Below, piece by piece: positions 60,359 through 64,000 of a DNA stretch of 64,000 nt; within the stretch, counting starts at the first letter, position 1; each line of letters starts with the position of its first letter. The translations under genes were made by a program, and so were the position numbers. Origin of the DNA: Blasia pusilla (Eukaryota; Marchantiophyta; Marchantiopsida; Blasiales); NCBI GenBank assembly GCA_050084515.1, contig CM114273.1, positions 13,888,001-13,952,000 on the forward strand. Direction: 5' to 3'. Under the pieces are notes generated by a model. It was not told the DNA's origin. It searched no databases and saw only the letters and a program-made list of their open reading frames with translations.

Positions 60359-60432
60359 AATAAATTTGAGAAAACGTATCTTCCCTCTATACTACCTTAC
60401 TTCACTCGTGCATCACACGTACACCTTACTAG

Positions 60433-63400
60433 TATCAATTAAGGAAGGAGTTACTTGCGTGGAGGAGCAAGATGGACATCAAAGGCCTCAATTAGTGGGC
60501 AGATAAGGTGAAGCAGGTGTTTGGGACTTGTGAGATTGTGAGAGCCCGAAGGAGAGTTGAGTTCTCCTTGAAGTTGGAGGCATATACACTCATGTTGTAT
60601 CAAAAATTTTGCAAGGACTAGAACACCATGGAGTGGGATTGGGGGTGATCACCTTAAAAATGACAAGGTGTCTGGGCATCTAGCGCCATAAGATCATGTG
60701 ACTCAAGCTAGGAGTCGGTTGCTAGAGATGCAATTAGGAGGCTTGGTCACAAGCTTCCATGCGATGTTGGTAGTGATTGATGACATGTTGGAAGTCGACG
60801 AAATCTTCAACTTTATGGAGGCCATGTTGCCTAAGTGAAAAAGGAAATAGAGGGAGAAGAGGGAACGTTGGCAACCAACTTTGGACAATTGAAGGTGGCT
60901 TTTTTTATGGAAACTCAACTAGTGGCGGGAAACATAAGGATGTTGACCATGTGAAAGTGACCAACGCCTTCACGTTTGAAGTGATTGATCAAGAGCCTTC
61001 ATGCAATAAGCTAAGGGAAGGTGACGAACTCTCAAATAATTCATACCGAATCGAAATGCTAGTGAATGTTAGTTTCTAGTTGAGGTATTGATTGCAAGAA
61101 AATATGTTATTGATATGATTGACAAAAGAAGAAGGCCCTCCATTCACTTCTCAACTTCTAGACTAAAAATGAAAGGATAAAAGCCCAGAAAATCCAATCC
61201 AAGATGAGATCAAATTCATAATTCAGGAGACAATTGATATCTCCTCAAATTAATCTAATTCTCATTGATGAGAAAAAAAAACTCCAAGTTTCTAGTGATT
61301 CTAATCTATTGCGGGGATTTTATTATACCAACCCCAAAGATGCAAATTAATTTTTTGGCTTAGTCTATAACTATCATCAATTCAATGGAATCAAAGAAGA
61401 ATGAATAAATGTGGATTTATTCAAATCCTAGATGGATGAAAAAATGAGTATATGGATAAGAATATTTGTCAATGAAGTGGAATTTTAGAGAGAAATGCAT
61501 TAAGTGTTCCAATTTTGAAGTCAATGGACACAAGGAAGATTCATAGAAGTTATGAGACCATTCAAACTCTGAAGCAACGATGTCCCAAAATGGTCTATTA
61601 ATTTGCCACTATTGCGAGGAATCTTCACAAGTTGTTAGAAGGATAATCTACAATAAGCATTTAGTTTATTTTTTTGTAGATGGACTCAAACCAATCCTAT
61701 ACGTGTAAGTAAAGAGTGTAGCACCAAATAACCAAAGCAAAGCATCAAAGCAAGTTTGTTAGTAGACTTGGCAAAATAGTAGGCTAAGAAACAAAGCACT
61801 AAGAGCTCCAAGCAATAAATGGCTTGGTCTCCCTTCTAGTTTGGAAGATTCACTTGAAAAATCATAAAAAGAATTGAAGGAAAAGATACCTTTGAAAAAC
61901 CAATTGAAGATTATGAAGGTTGAGCTCAAGTTAGATATATAACAGAGTAAATAATTTAAAAATATAAAAAAGTATTTACTCAAAGTAGCCTATGATCCTC
62001 TCGCAATGACACCACCAAAAAATGTCCCTACAATGTTGAGCTTCAATCCATATAGGGTGAATAAGGTCCCTTTTACATATAATGCAAACCATAGGGATCA
62101 ACCAAAGGGAAGAATACGATTACCTAGATGTTTCATTTGTAATGAATGAGGGAGATGTCCAATTTGATTGTCCAAATTTTCCATGTATTTTTTGTCAACT
62201 AACACATATTCAATGAATGGGTTTTAAGAGACTCTCAATGAATGTCATCACACCCTCAAGCATGAAAAATCCAAGGTAAACACACCCCCTAAAGCTAGGG
62301 ATATATAGAGAGGAGTTATGGGTGGGATGAAAGGATTTAGCTTCCAATATTGTCCAAGGAAAACCAGAAGTACGTTGAGAATGAGGATACGTGGAAGCAT
62401 GTCAAAGAAGTGATTATTTAAATTAGGATTATGCTAAAATGGTATCTTAAACAAAATTCCATTATGAAAATAGCCTCCTTCTTTCTAGCTAAAGATTCAA
62501 TTGTATCATTTTCAAGAAAAAGGTATATTAGCAAGAGATCCTACCACAATTGAGGAAAGTATGCTTTACTCTTATGTACATCATAAGAGAATACATTGAA
62601 GGGGTTTGGCTCATTGGAGGAAATGATTCTATCATGCCAAAGTGGCCACACTAAAAAAAAAGGTTGAATATTGAGAGGATTTTCATTGACGTGTGAGATG
62701 CCATCTTCATACAATAAGATATGCAACCTTTGACAATCAGTACATGGTTTGCATTCCTATTTTCACTTAAGGTAGGTGATATATAGCTTTTTGGAACTCA
62801 ACATTACTTGGATTTTTTTAATTTAAAGTATTATACAAGAATTGATGTCTTTGTCTACTCATGTCCTTAACTTGAGATAGGGAATAGGATACCATAAAGA
62901 TCTCAAGTGAAGTTGGATTTGAGTGGTCCCCATAAAATCCAAGCACATGATTTTAAGTTGTGATATAGAGAATATGCCCATTATTGAAGGTTAGAGATGA
63001 AAAGGAATAGGTTAGAGAGAGGATGTAAAAATGGAAAGCTCCAATCCTAACATCCTCCCATATTTTGATGATCTTGTTACAACTTATTAGTTACTCTTCC
63101 CAAGACCAAAGACATCCTTATTGAATTTTGTTATGATAAGGTTTAATGTTAGTGCTACCCACGGGGTTTTTGATATCACAATTGAAGAGATATTCAAACT
63201 TGGGTATAATGTGGTACTTCCATTTGATAATCTTGTTCCCCCCCAATATGCTATGCAACAAAATAACTTGTTAATAAGCTTGGTATGAGTTGGAACTCCA
63301 TCCATGCACGTCTTAAAAGGAATGTTCTTTTCAATGGAGATTTAGCAATGTATCTAAGATCCCTAAGTGTGGAAATTCTATGTTTAAGAAATTGGGAAGG

Positions 63401-64000
63401 TCCTTAGTACCGAACCAGTGATTGAAACATTTCTACATAATTCCTACAATATGATGTATATACATATATAAGGCATTATCTAAGTTATTGACTTGGTCAT
63501 CTAATAAAACAAAGTAAAGATGGCAAGGCTATATATGCAAGTGATAGAAAGGTGTTGGATCATTAATGTACCTAGACTTTTGGTATAACCTAGAAATTAT
63601 AGATTTGGTTTTACTCTCAATAGACTCAATCTTCATTTCGATAAGGTACGCTCATAGTTAGGATGGTGAAATATCATTTTCCCCTTTGGCTTCAAATCAA
63701 TAACTTTTTTTTGTTTTACCTGCTCTTATTATGCTTGGTAAGAAGAAATCTTATTATTTTGTGCTTTCTCCATTTTAGTGCCACCACATACCGTCATGCA
63801 TTTGCAATAAATTTTAATGGTCCTAAAAAAGATAGGATATGTTGAGGGAAATGGATTGATACAATAGTGGTATGGAGTACTTTTAATAACTTATCAATTT
63901 TTCAACTCACTTATGTGTATATTCTTGTTTGCAATTTTTTATAATAATTTATTTTGATGATGTGATCATGAAAAATCCAAATAAAGTTATATTCCCTTCC
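60433..64000. other. AT-rich stretch, possible decayed retroelement gag remnant, no recognised gene
   Basis: Around 62130-62215 the plus strand has CFICNE and, in another frame, FDCPNFPCIFC, which could be a broken zinc-knuckle region. Nothing else is supported; frames are short on both strands. Confidence 0.35.

Larger units (their letters stand above)
51103..60432 (+). mobile_element. Helitron encoding a Rep-helicase (9.3 kb)
   Basis: 5' end TCTATACTATTATGGGAG follows an A. The 3' end is a short stem CGTG-CATCA-CACG (60407-60419), then 13 nt later ACTAG before T. These are Helitron ends with A^T insertion. The right half encodes a Rep (HUH) domain and a PIF1-type helicase. The left 4 kb (51200-55400) carries unassigned, partly GC-rich sequence that may include captured host fragments. 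Frameshifts show it is no longer autonomous. Confidence 0.75.

Noticed and set aside
1-64000. CRISPR arrays, rRNA or tRNA genes
   Set aside because: No regularly spaced short repeats and no complete cloverleaf or rRNA sequence were seen on either strand.

Overview
The window looks like nuclear DNA of a land plant. The reasons are two intron-containing genes of plant type (a chloroplast-type histidine-phosphatase-like protein and a cytokinin-pathway histidine phosphotransfer protein), a plant-style Helitron with introns, and dense nested Ty3-type retroelement sequence. The exact lineage cannot be read from the sequence. The phosphotransfer protein would fit a seed-free plant, but that is a weak impression.

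Layout: 1-1130 holds relics of a Ty3-type element, namely a decayed methyltransferase fragment and a solo terminal unit. 1559-3951 (+) is a five-exon gene for a plastid histidine-phosphatase-like protein. 4.0-7.1 kb is AT-rich with no recognised gene. 7147-18269 (-) is a long Ty3-type element (copy 1) with a nested solo LTR at 9566-10569. 18.3-26.5 kb is mostly unassigned. 26589-28772 (-) is a six-exon AHP-type phosphotransfer gene with a long GC-rich upstream zone to about 32 kb. 32-35.7 kb is AT-rich and carries two mini-Helitrons; a third, decayed one lies near 22.3 kb. 35722-45656 (+) is copy 2 of the same Ty3-type element. 47.7-50.8 kb (-) is an older, shorter relative. 51103-60432 (+) is a Helitron encoding a Rep-helicase. 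60.4-64 kb has no recognised gene.

The most unusual object is the Ty3-type family seen in copies 1 and 2. Its polyprotein reads Gag, two zinc knuckles, aspartic protease, a full C5-cytosine DNA methyltransferase domain (motifs I, IV, VI, VIII, IX-X in order), reverse transcriptase, RNase H, DDE integrase and a C-terminal PHD finger. Its ends are not ordinary LTRs. A ~510-bp block (B) opens the element. At the 3' end a 129-bp block (A) follows the polypurine tract, then B again, then A again (order B - coding - A - B - A). This is a split-direct-repeat layout, known from tyrosine-recombinase DIRS/PAT elements and unexpected with a DDE integrase. Both copies are dead, and many stops are TAG codons where the sister copy has CAG, which suggests decay by deamination of CHG-methylated cytosine.

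How the parts may work together (inference): the methyltransferase could mark the element's own DNA and the PHD finger could steer integration or read chromatin. Neither activity can be shown from sequence.
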